12,953 nucleotides of DNA, taken from Tannerellaceae bacterium. GTDB taxonomy: Bacteria > Bacteroidota > Bacteroidia > Bacteroidales > Tannerellaceae. Below, piece by piece: positions 1 to 6,115 of the stretch. Made by a program: the position numbers and the translations under genes. The DNA lies in the NCBI GenBank assembly GCA_031267775.1, contig JAIRYL010000037.1, forward strand, positions 1 through 12,953, in the 5' to 3' direction. Under the pieces are notes generated by a model that saw nothing but the letters and a program-made list of their open reading frames with translations, made no database searches and was not told the origin of the DNA. Each line of letters opens with the position of its first letter. Positions within the stretch are counted from its first letter, which is position 1.

Positions 1-894
1 ACCTCCGTCGCGTTAAATCAAACTTCCCTCCAACTCGCGTCGGGCGACACGCGGCAACTCACGGCTACCGTCCTGCCGGCTAACGCGACCGGCAAGGCTG
101 TGACCTGGGCGTCATCCGCCCCGCAGGTTGCTACCGTATCGGCCACAGGCCTTGTGACGGCAGTTTCCGCAGGCACGGCCACGATCGCCGTCGCTACCGT
201 ATACGGCAACCGCACGGATGAGTGCACAGTTACCGTAACGCCGCAGGGTGTGACAGTCGAGCCTAATCCGCCGACCGGCGAGCAGCCGGGTCATATCGTG
301 CTGGGCCTTGAATTGCCTGCGGACGCAGACTTCAGCGGGACGTTCTACGTCGTCCTGCCCTACGGACTGAACCTCGACCTTGCGAACACCGCGCTCCTTG
401 AGCCGCTGGCCTCGCTCTACGACCTGTCCGTCACGGCTGTATCATCCAGCACATGGTTATTTACCATCACTCCCAAGACGCTCCGCGCAGCCGGCGCGAC
501 ATATCAGAAAGTGGTAAAGATAGCCTACACGGCTGACGAAACCGCCCCTGAGGGAGAATACGAAGTCAAGATACGCGACCTTGAATTTACCTTCGCCAAC
601 AACACCGTGATAAGCCACGATGAGATAAGCGTGACGGTAACAACCCGCAACGGCGCCGGCGTCGGCGTCGAAGCCATCGCCTCGCGGCAGGCGCAAGCAA
701 CCGTCGCCAACGGCGTCCTCGTCATAACCTCTCCGGCGTCCGAACAGGTATACGTTTACTCCGCGAGCGGCGCCCTGCTATACAGCGCAAACAAAGCTCC
801 GGGTGAAGCAAACTGCCATATCAGCCACCTTCCAAAAGGCGTACTGATAGTCGCAGGCAGCTCAGGCTGGACGCAAAAGGTTATACTGAAATAA
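1..894 (+). CDS. Secreted Ig-like (Big_2) protein with type IX-like C-terminal tail, 5' partial
   Basis: The reading frame is open from base 1 to a TAA at 892-894, giving 297 visible residues; the true start lies upstream. Residues 1-80 read as a bacterial Ig-like group 2 domain: the opening TSVALNQTSLQL, then LTATVLPANAT, VTWASSAPQVATVS and GLVTAVSAGTATI are the hallmark strands. Residues ~95-220 form a second β-rich region with the stretch APEGEYEVKIRDLEF, reminiscent of cohesin-like domains in Bacteroidota surface proteins; that similarity is tentative. The last ~60 residues (NGVLVITSP, VYVYSASGALLYS, LPKGVLIVAG, ending QKVILK) follow the pattern of type IX secretion C-terminal sorting domains, so export to the cell surface or medium is inferred. 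The ligand or substrate is unknown. The gene is visibly richer in C/G-ending codons than the genes after 1543. It ends at a strong hairpin. Confidence 0.85.
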   Translation, partial: TSVALNQTSLQLASGDTRQLTATVLPANATGKAVTWASSAPQVATVSATGLVTAVSAGTATIAVATVYGNRTDECTVTVTPQGVTVEPNPPTGEQPGHIVLGLELPADADFSGTFYVVLPYGLNLDLANTALLEPLASLYDLSVTAVSSSTWLFTITPKTLRAAGATYQKVVKIAYTADETAPEGEYEVKIRDLEFTFANNTVISHDEISVTVTTRNGAGVGVEAIASRQAQATVANGVLVITSPASEQVYVYSASGALLYSANKAPGEANCHISHLPKGVLIVAGSSGWTQKVILK

Positions 895-899
895 AAACC

Positions 900-939
900 T
901 TCGCCTTCCGGTCTCAAAACCCTTGAGACCGGAGGCGAA
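900..939. terminator. Long hairpin just after the Ig-protein gene
   Basis: The arms at 900-917 and 923-939 pair over 17 bp with a single bulged T and a 5-nt loop (AACCC). The hairpin begins 5 bases after the stop codon, the expected place for a terminator. On the + strand no T-run follows (ACCGGCAACA). On the - strand the stem is followed by GGTTTTTATTT, so by the usual rule it would terminate leftward transcription better. It may act in both directions. Confidence 0.6.
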
Positions 940-959
940 ACCGGCAACAATGTTGACTT

Positions 960-1008
960 AGGAGGCGTCTGGAAATAAATCATACAAATTTATTTCCAGA
1001 CGCCTCCT
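960..1008 (+). terminator. Perfect 21-bp inverted repeat, probable second terminator
   Basis: The arms at 960-980 and 988-1008 are perfectly complementary over 21 bp and enclose a 7-nt loop (CATACAA). On the + strand the stem is followed by TAATTTAAAAAT, which is AT-rich but not a clean U-tract. With the hairpin at 900-939 it forms a tandem pair. A double terminator is the simplest reading. An unusually perfect stem of this length could also be an mRNA 3'-end stabiliser or the remnant of a small mobile or repetitive element. Confidence 0.6.
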
Positions 1009-1087
1009 TAATTTAAAAATGAAAAGAAATGAAAACAGAAGTAAACGTTGGCGTGTTGATCATTACATGCGTAATACTTGGTATGTC

Positions 1088-1113
1088 GGACGCAGAAGGT
1101 TATACTGAAATAA
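1088..1113 (+). repeat. Copy of the last 26 bases of the Ig-protein gene
   Basis: These 26 bases match 869-894 with one difference (25/26). In the frame of 1090-1113 they read TQKVILK followed by TAA, exactly as the upstream gene ends. The frame is closed by a TAA at 1072-1074, so only the tail is preserved and no functional gene continues upstream. The likely origin is a deleted or recombined second gene with the same C-terminal tail. It is unlikely to be chance at this length and identity. Confidence 0.75.
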
Positions 1114-1288
1114 TACCGTTGACGTCCGGAGAGGGCTTATACGGATTATAAGCCAGGTTGTGCAAAAGGCGCGAATTTTTTCAAACACAATTCTCGTGTT
1201 TTGTCGAAAAGAAACCTCATTTCCACCTAATTCAAAAAAACAAAAACAACCTCAGTAGCAGCATTTTTTTTCGTTCGATTTATTTTAA

Positions 1289-1320
1289 TTCTCCATTCTC
1301 CATTCTCAATTTTCAATTCA
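1289..1320. repeat. Low-complexity TTCTCCATTCTC-type repeat
   Basis: The stretch contains tandem variants of a short unit (CTCCATT, CTCCATT, CTCAATT, TTCAATT). Similar pyrimidine-rich degenerate repeats occur in gene-poor intervals of Bacteroidales genomes; that is recollection rather than a search result. No coding role is visible. Confidence 0.5.
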
Positions 1321-1354
1321 GTAAGCGATATGTAAGCGGAATGGTTTACCTTTG
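1321..1354 (+). promoter_or_regulatory. Candidate pepT-operon promoter with an 11-bp direct repeat
   Basis: TACCTTTG at 1347-1354 matches the Bacteroidales -7 element TAnnTTTG exactly. No clear -33 TTTG lies 19-21 bp upstream. That position is instead occupied by a tandem direct repeat, GTAAGCGATAT (1321-1331) and GTAAGCGGAAT (1332-1342), 9/11 identical and about one helical turn apart. An activator or repressor site is a reasonable guess. Transcription would start near 1360, leaving a leader of about 180 bases before pepT. Confidence 0.45.
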
Positions 1355-1509
1355 TTACCTGAGTCAATAAAAAAACAATGTTATTTAATCAAATTAGAAC
1401 GTTTCAGCCCGAAGTTTCAGGGAACAAATCGGGAGTTCCCGACGGAAGTTTCCGCTTTCCGTTTTCCGCTTCCGGCTTCTCCGAAGGCAATACGACCCGT
1501 TTTTTTTAA

Positions 1510-1541
1510 ATAGATAAGATAGATAAGATAGATAAGATAGA
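1510..1541 (+). repeat. 9-bp tandem repeat (ATAGATAAG, about 3.5 copies) abutting the pepT start
   Basis: Three complete units at 1510-1518, 1519-1527 and 1528-1536 are identical, and a partial unit runs to 1541, one base before the ATG at 1543. The repeat fills the whole translation-initiation region. It follows a run of eight T at 1500-1507. Copy-number change would alter leader length and structure but not the protein. Confidence 0.85.
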
Positions 1542-1542
1542 G

Positions 1543-2766
1543 ATGAACGTAGTAGAAAGGTTTCTGAAATATGTTTCTTACGACACGCAATCGAGCGAAA
1601 CGTCGGGGCAAACGCCAAGCTCCCCCGGCCAGCGCCTGTTGGGCGAAGAAATTGCGAAGGAATTGAAACAAACAGGCTTGGAAGACGTAACGGTAGACGA
1701 CAACGGCTACCTGATGGCTACGCTTCCGGCTAATACCAAGAAAAAAACGCCGGTAATCGGTTTCATTGCGCACTTGGATACCAGTCCGGATTTGTCGGGC
1801 CAACATGTTAAGCCGCGGGTGGTGACGGCTTACGGCGGAGGCGCCGTCGTTTTATCCGAAGAAAGCGGCGCAACGCTCTCGCCCGACATGTTTCCCGAAT
1901 TAAACGATTATATCGGACAGGATATAATTGTAACAGACGGATCTACCCTGCTCGGCGCGGACGACAAGGCCGGGATTGCCGCCATTCTATCGGCCATGCA
2001 GTATTTAACGGAGCATCCGGAAGTGGAGCATGGCAAAGTACGGATTGCCTTTACGCCCGACGAAGAAATAGGGCGGGGGGCCGACCATTTTGACGTGGAG
2101 AAATTTGGCTGCCAATGGGCGTACACCGTAGACGGAGGGCAGGCGGGCGAACTGGAGTACGAAAACTTTAACGCCGCCGCAGCCAAAATCTGTTTGAAAG
2201 GCCTCAACGTACATCCCGGATCGGCCAAAGGAAAGATGATAAACGCGGCGCTGCTGGCCGTTGAATTTGCTTCGTGGCTTCCCGTGATAAAACGCCCCGA
2301 ACATACCGAAAATTACGAGGGCTTTTTTCATCTCACGGCTATGAACGGCACGGTAGAGGAGGCCGTTCTTTCTTACATTGTCCGGGATCACGACCGCAAG
2401 CTGTTTGAACAGAAAAAACAGATGCTGCAAGCGCTTACCGACCGGATGAACGAAAAACATCCCGGCGTCGCCCGGCTGGAAATGCGCGACCAGTATTACA
2501 ATATGCGCGAAAGGATAGAACCCTGCATGCATATTGTAGACCTGGCTTTTCGGGCAATGGAAGCGGTTGGCGTAAAACCGCTTGTAAAGCCTGTCCGCGG
2601 CGGAACAGACGGCGCGCGCCTCTCCTTTATGGGGTTGCCTTGCCCCAATATCTTTGCCGGGGGATTAAATTTTCACGGCCGGTATGAATTTCTGCCGGTA
2701 AAATCGCTTCAGAAAAGTATGGAAACAATTGTCAAAATAATAGAATTACTAACAAAACAAGCTTAA
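1543..2766 (+). CDS. pepT: Peptidase T (tripeptide aminopeptidase)
   Basis: The 407-residue protein is the usual length for PepT, a cytosolic di-zinc M20B aminopeptidase that removes the N-terminal residue from tripeptides. The metal and catalytic residues are visible: H77 and D79 in AHLDT, D140 in LGADDKAG, the catalytic E174 and ligand E175 in TPDEEIGRG, D197 in VDGG, and H378 in NFHGRYEF. H224 in HPG marks the dimerisation-domain substrate histidine. The ATG at 1543 is the only sensible start: an in-frame TAA lies 9 bases upstream and the family's N-terminal VVERFLKYVSYDTQS begins at once. It is the first gene of a + strand run, and gcvT follows after 14 bases. Bacteroidales live largely on peptides, which suits this role. 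The tandem repeat against its start codon is unusual. Confidence 0.96.
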   Translation: MNVVERFLKYVSYDTQSSETSGQTPSSPGQRLLGEEIAKELKQTGLEDVTVDDNGYLMATLPANTKKKTPVIGFIAHLDTSPDLSGQHVKPRVVTAYGGGAVVLSEESGATLSPDMFPELNDYIGQDIIVTDGSTLLGADDKAGIAAILSAMQYLTEHPEVEHGKVRIAFTPDEEIGRGADHFDVEKFGCQWAYTVDGGQAGELEYENFNAAAAKICLKGLNVHPGSAKGKMINAALLAVEFASWLPVIKRPEHTENYEGFFHLTAMNGTVEEAVLSYIVRDHDRKLFEQKKQMLQALTDRMNEKHPGVARLEMRDQYYNMRERIEPCMHIVDLAFRAMEAVGVKPLVKPVRGGTDGARLSFMGLPCPNIFAGGLNFHGRYEFLPVKSLQKSMETIVKIIELLTKQA

Positions 2767-2780
2767 ACGAAAACAACGAC

Positions 2781-3869
2781 ATGGAAAAGACAACGCCATT
2801 TACAGACCTGCACATTGCGCTGGGCGCCAAAATGCATGAATTTGCCGGATACAATATGCCCGTAGAGTATTCCGGTATTATAGACGAACACCTTACCGTA
2901 TGCAAGGCGGCGGGCGTGTTCGACGTATCGCACATGGGCGAGTTCTGGGTAAAAGGGCCCAACGCGCTGGAATTTCTTCAGCATGTTACCTCGAACAACG
3001 TAGCCGCGCTTACCGTAGGAAAAGCGCAGTATACCTGCTTTCCAAACGACAAAGGCGGCATAGTAGACGATCTGCTTGTTTATTATTACGAACCGGAAAA
3101 ATATCTGCTGGTGGTAAATGCCGGGAATATTCAGAAAGACTGGGACTGGTGCGTAAGCCATAACGAGGCGGGCGCCGAACTGGAAAACTCGTCAGACCAG
3201 ATGGCGCAGGTAGCCGTGCAAGGGCCTAAAGCGAAGGAGATACTCCAGCGCCTCACCCCTCTCGACCTCTCGGCTATTCCCTACTACGCCTTTGCCACGG
3301 GCGAAGTGGCCGGATGCAAAAACGTACTTATATCTAATACGGGATACACCGGCGCAGGAGGATTTGAACTGTATTTCTATCCCGCCGACGCCCTGACCAT
3401 CTGGAACGCCATCTTTCGGGCCGGCAAGCCCGAAGGCATAAAACCCATTGGCCTCGGCGCGCGCGACACGCTTCGCCTGGAAATGGGCTTTTGCCTCTAT
3501 GGAAACGACCTGGACGATACTACCTCGCCCATCGAAGCCAACCTGGGCTGGATTACCAAATTTACGGAGGGCAAGAACTTTGTGAACCGTCCCGAACTGG
3601 AACGGCAGAAAAAAGAAGGCGTCGCCCGCAAGTTGATCCCCTTTGAAATGATAGATAAAGGTATCCCCCGCCACGGCTACGAAATAACGGATACAGACGG
3701 AAACGCAATTGGAACGGTTACATCGGGCACGCTCTCGCCTCTCCTGAAAAAAGGAATCGGATTAGGCTACGTAAAGCCGGCCTTTGCCGCCGCGGAAACC
3801 GACCTGCTTATCCAAATCCGCAACAAACGTTTGAAAGCCCGCGTAGTAAAAGGCCCCTTCAGGAAATGA
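2781..3869 (+). CDS. gcvT: Aminomethyltransferase, glycine cleavage system T protein
   Basis: The 362-residue length is typical of GcvT. The enzyme takes the aminomethyl group from lipoylated H protein and, with tetrahydrofolate, releases ammonia and forms 5,10-methylene-THF. Family landmarks are present in order: FAGYNMPVEY (21-30), FDVSHMGE (47-54), the folate-site Asp pair in GGIVDDLLVYY (D96/D97), NTGYTGAGGFELY (186-198) and GLGARDTLRLE (224-234). The C-terminal β-barrel domain contains TVTSGTLSP and IGLGYV. The start follows pepT by 14 bases in an A-rich context (ACGAAAACAACGAC). Genes for the H, P and L proteins are not in this window, so the complex must be completed from elsewhere. 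The gene's last four bases overlap the next start (ATGA), which suggests translational coupling. Confidence 0.96.
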   Translation: MEKTTPFTDLHIALGAKMHEFAGYNMPVEYSGIIDEHLTVCKAAGVFDVSHMGEFWVKGPNALEFLQHVTSNNVAALTVGKAQYTCFPNDKGGIVDDLLVYYYEPEKYLLVVNAGNIQKDWDWCVSHNEAGAELENSSDQMAQVAVQGPKAKEILQRLTPLDLSAIPYYAFATGEVAGCKNVLISNTGYTGAGGFELYFYPADALTIWNAIFRAGKPEGIKPIGLGARDTLRLEMGFCLYGNDLDDTTSPIEANLGWITKFTEGKNFVNRPELERQKKEGVARKLIPFEMIDKGIPRHGYEITDTDGNAIGTVTSGTLSPLLKKGIGLGYVKPAFAAAETDLLIQIRNKRLKARVVKGPFRK

Positions 3870-4591
3870 AAGTAGACGTTTGTTTTTCGCCGGCCCTGTA
3901 CCCGGCCTATCATAATCCCGAATGTATAGTAGTAGTAGCCGATATATTTCGCGCTACTACTACCCTTATAACGGCCTTTGGCCATGGAGCCTGCAGCATT
4001 CGTCCCGTAGCCACCGTAGAAGAAGCCCGGGCATATAAGCGCGAAGGCTGGCTGGTTGGCGCTGAACGGAATGTAAAACGGTGCGATTTTGCCGATTTTG
4101 GCAATTCGCCCTTCGATTATACGCCGGAAAGGGTCATGGGAAAAGACCTTGTATTCACCACCACCAACGGAACGAAAGCGATTACCGTAGCCCGGGAAGC
4201 CTTCCGCGTTGTAACGGGCGGGTTTATCAACCTGCAGGCGGTAGCCGATTATTGCCTGCAATACCGGCGGGATGTAATAGCGCTGGCTGCGGGCTGGCAA
4301 GACAGGGTGAATATAGAAGATACCCTCTACGGCGGCGCCCTGACCGACGTCCTGCTCCGGACAGGCCAATACCAACCGGCAAGCGACGCCGCGCGAATAG
4401 CCCTGGATATGTGGAACGCCCGCAAGCGGGACCTGAGAAACTATATGGAACAGACAGACCACCTGCCCCGCCTGAGGGCTAATAACCTGGAAGGATCGGC
4501 AGACTATTGCCTGACGTTAAATAGCGCGCCGGTCGTGCCCGAACTGTGCATGGAAAACGGTACGCCGCTTTTGCGTGCAAAAACAATATAA
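3866..4591 (+). CDS. ComB-family 2-phosphosulfolactate phosphatase homologue
   Basis: The 241-residue protein matches the ComB family. In methanogens ComB hydrolyses 2-phosphosulfolactate to sulfolactate, the second step of coenzyme M synthesis. Visible family motifs are VVVADIFRATTTL (22-34, with D26 and R29), VGAERN (64-69), FGNSP (78-82), TTTNGT (98-103) and GWQDRVNIEDTLYGGAL (143-159). It is probably Mg-dependent and cytosolic. Bacteroidales are not known to make coenzyme M and no comA or comC is nearby, so the real substrate is uncertain; another phosphorylated sulfonate or hydroxy-acid is possible. It overlaps gcvT by 4 bases and lies 34 bases before the oxidoreductase gene. The family assignment is firm; the reaction in this organism is not. 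Confidence 0.85.
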   Translation: MKVDVCFSPALYPAYHNPECIVVVADIFRATTTLITAFGHGACSIRPVATVEEARAYKREGWLVGAERNVKRCDFADFGNSPFDYTPERVMGKDLVFTTTNGTKAITVAREAFRVVTGGFINLQAVADYCLQYRRDVIALAAGWQDRVNIEDTLYGGALTDVLLRTGQYQPASDAARIALDMWNARKRDLRNYMEQTDHLPRLRANNLEGSADYCLTLNSAPVVPELCMENGTPLLRAKTI

Positions 4592-4625
4592 AAACAAAAC
4601 AAAAGAAAAGAAACAGACGGGAGAC

Positions 4626-5648
4626 ATGAAAAAAATACGCTTTGGAATTGTAGGTACAAACTTTATTACCGATTGGGTCATAGCCGGAGCCAGGCAGGAC
4701 GAACGTTTTGAGGTAACGGCCGTCTGTTCGCGCGCGCAGGAAACGGCCGCCGCTTTTGCCGCCAAACATCAAATACCTCATACGTTTACCTCGCTCGAAG
4801 AAATGGCCGGAAGCCCCTTGACAGACGCCGTTTACATCGCTTCGCCAAACTTTTTGCACGCTTCGCAAAGCATCCTGTGCATGCAATACGGCAAACATGT
4901 GCTTTGCGAAAAGCCCCTGGCCTCGAATGCAAAAGAGGCCAGGGAGATGATAGCGGCCTCGCAAAAGTATAAGGTAACCCTGATGGAAGCCATGAAGCCG
5001 ACGTTAACGCCCAACTTTCTGGCTGTGCGCGAAAATCTCCGGAGGATAGGCGTCGTTCGTCGTTACTTTGCCTCTTTCTGCCAGTATTCTTCCCGTTACG
5101 ACAAGTTTAAAGAGGGCATAACGCTGAATGCTTTCAAGCCGGCATATTCAAACGGAGCCATAATGGATATTGGCGTTTATACCATTTACCCGATGGTGGT
5201 ATTGTTTGGCCGTCCTCAAAAGATAGACGCTTCGGGCGTTGTCCTTTCGTCGGGCGCAGACGGGCAGGGCGCCGTAAATTTTACGTATCACGGCATGAAC
5301 GCTACGGTACTCTACTCCAAGATAGCCAATTCGGCTTTGCCGGCCGAAATACAGGGCGAAGCGGGAAATATAACCTTAGACCGTATCAATATCATCCAAC
5401 AGGTTCTTTTTACGCCCCGTTTACAGGCGTCTTCCGGAAAAGGCGCGCAAGCGGCGGCACAAGACATCAGCGCCCTTACCGATAAAGACGAATACTATTA
5501 CGAGGTGGCCGAGTTTATAAATCTTATCCTGTCGGGCCGGCGCGAATCGGCGATAAACTCGCATGAAAATTCGCTTGCCGTATTGGAAATAACAGATGAA
5601 GTTCGTTGCCGGTTGGGAATTGTTTATCCTGCGGATTCGGAACAGTGA
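4626..5648 (+). CDS. Gfo/Idh/MocA-family NAD(P)-dependent oxidoreductase
   Basis: From the ATG at 4626 the product has 340 residues, normal for the family. The N-terminal Rossmann fold begins with KIRFGIVGTNFI (3-14), a slightly off-consensus dinucleotide loop. The family signature EKP is at 95-97 (VLCEKPLAS), followed by GAIMDIGVYTIYPM (177-190), whose D181 and Y185 lie where the active site usually is. The C-terminal α/β domain follows. The substrate is probably a sugar, inositol or similar polyol but cannot be read from sequence. A GTG at 4575 would add a Lys-rich extension overlapping comB; the ATG directly before the fold in an A-rich context is preferred. It ends the + strand run and its stop lies 7 bases from that of the convergent S4 gene. 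Confidence 0.88.
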   Translation: MKKIRFGIVGTNFITDWVIAGARQDERFEVTAVCSRAQETAAAFAAKHQIPHTFTSLEEMAGSPLTDAVYIASPNFLHASQSILCMQYGKHVLCEKPLASNAKEAREMIAASQKYKVTLMEAMKPTLTPNFLAVRENLRRIGVVRRYFASFCQYSSRYDKFKEGITLNAFKPAYSNGAIMDIGVYTIYPMVVLFGRPQKIDASGVVLSSGADGQGAVNFTYHGMNATVLYSKIANSALPAEIQGEAGNITLDRINIIQQVLFTPRLQASSGKGAQAAAQDISALTDKDEYYYEVAEFINLILSGRRESAINSHENSLAVLEITDEVRCRLGIVYPADSEQ

Positions 5649-5655
5649 ACAGCGG

Positions 5656-6075
5656 CTACTCTTCTTCCGAATCAAAATCAAAATCAAAGTCGAAATCGTC
5701 GTCGTCGCCGGTAAACTGTTCCAGCTCGCGCCTGTCTTTTTTGGTAGGGCGTCCCAATCCTTTTGCCCGGTCGACAAAGCCGGAAATTTTATTCATTTCC
5801 AGTATTTCATATTCTTCCCGGGGGGTGACGTTTTCCAGATATTCCTGCGCCAGTTTAGCTCCCATGCGGCGTTCGGTTAGTTTTAATACTTTAAATGAAA
5901 AAGTAACGGGCGGCTTGCGTACCTGTATCACGTCGCCCTCTTTAATCATACGCGAAGGTTTAACGTTTACCCGGTTAATCATAACCCGGTTCTTCTTGCA
6001 CGCCTCTGTCGCTATGGCGCGGGTTTTAAAGATGCGGGTAGCCCACATCCATTTATCTATTCTAACCTCGTTCAT
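5656..6075 (-). CDS. S4-domain RNA-binding protein, Hsp15 (HslR)-like
   Basis: The 139-residue protein opens with an S4 domain: VRIDKWMWATRIFKTRAIAT (4-23), NRVMINRVNVKPSRMIKEGD (29-48) and VIQVRK. This matches Hsp15, which in E. coli binds free 50S subunits still carrying peptidyl-tRNA and helps recycle stalled complexes. The central part (KVLKLTERRMGAKLAQEYLE) and the Arg/Lys-rich GLGRPTKKDRRELEQF fit that family. The tail DDDDFDFDFDFDSEEE is unusual: it is strongly acidic with alternating Phe, encoded by a hexanucleotide repeat at 5671-5688. It is the last gene of the leftward rplY-pth-S4 run, 40 bases after pth, matching a shared role in rescuing stalled translation. Confidence 0.88.
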   Translation of the reverse strand: MNEVRIDKWMWATRIFKTRAIATEACKKNRVMINRVNVKPSRMIKEGDVIQVRKPPVTFSFKVLKLTERRMGAKLAQEYLENVTPREEYEILEMNKISGFVDRAKGLGRPTKKDRRELEQFTGDDDDFDFDFDFDSEEE

Positions 6076-6115
6076 ATCCGATAAATGTATGATTTATTTC
6101 CATTAGCATCCTAAG

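Larger units (their letters stand above)
895..1542. other. 648-base gene-poor stretch between the Ig-protein gene and pepT
   Basis: No convincing gene is seen here on either strand. In order the stretch holds the two hairpins at 900-939 and 960-1008, the duplicated gene tail at 1088-1113, and a small hairpin at 1134-1154 (8-bp stem GGCTTATA, 5-nt loop). A low-complexity AT-rich run follows at ~1230-1320, then an 11-bp direct repeat with a candidate promoter at 1321-1354, and a TTTCCG-rich run at 1449-1474 with a palindrome TCGGGAGTTCCCGA at 1429-1442. It ends with eight T at 1500-1507 and the 9-bp tandem repeat next to pepT. The mix of decayed coding tail and simple repeats suggests an old insertion or deletion site. 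Confidence 0.6.

Noticed and set aside
1158..1370. Open frame of 70 codons on the + strand in the gene-poor stretch
   Set aside because: Composition follows AT-rich low-complexity DNA (runs of K, N, F, S), it crosses the simple repeat at 1289-1320 and the promoter motif, and no domain is recognisable.
1417..1806. Leftward open frame over the pepT leader and start
   Set aside because: It is the antisense of pepT, and its YLIYLIYLIYL stretch is only the translated 9-bp tandem repeat.
2005..3674. Long leftward frames antisense to pepT and gcvT
   Set aside because: They mirror well-supported genes with full catalytic motifs; the antisense products have no recognisable domains.
4575..4625. GTG start giving the oxidoreductase a 17-residue N-terminal extension
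   Set aside because: The extension is Lys/Gln-rich, overlaps comB and precedes the Rossmann fold that starts naturally at the ATG at 4626.
5606..6106. Rightward frame opposite the S4 gene
   Set aside because: Its Ser/Lys-rich repeat is the antisense of the acidic Phe-Asp tail; the S4 domain on the other strand is clear.
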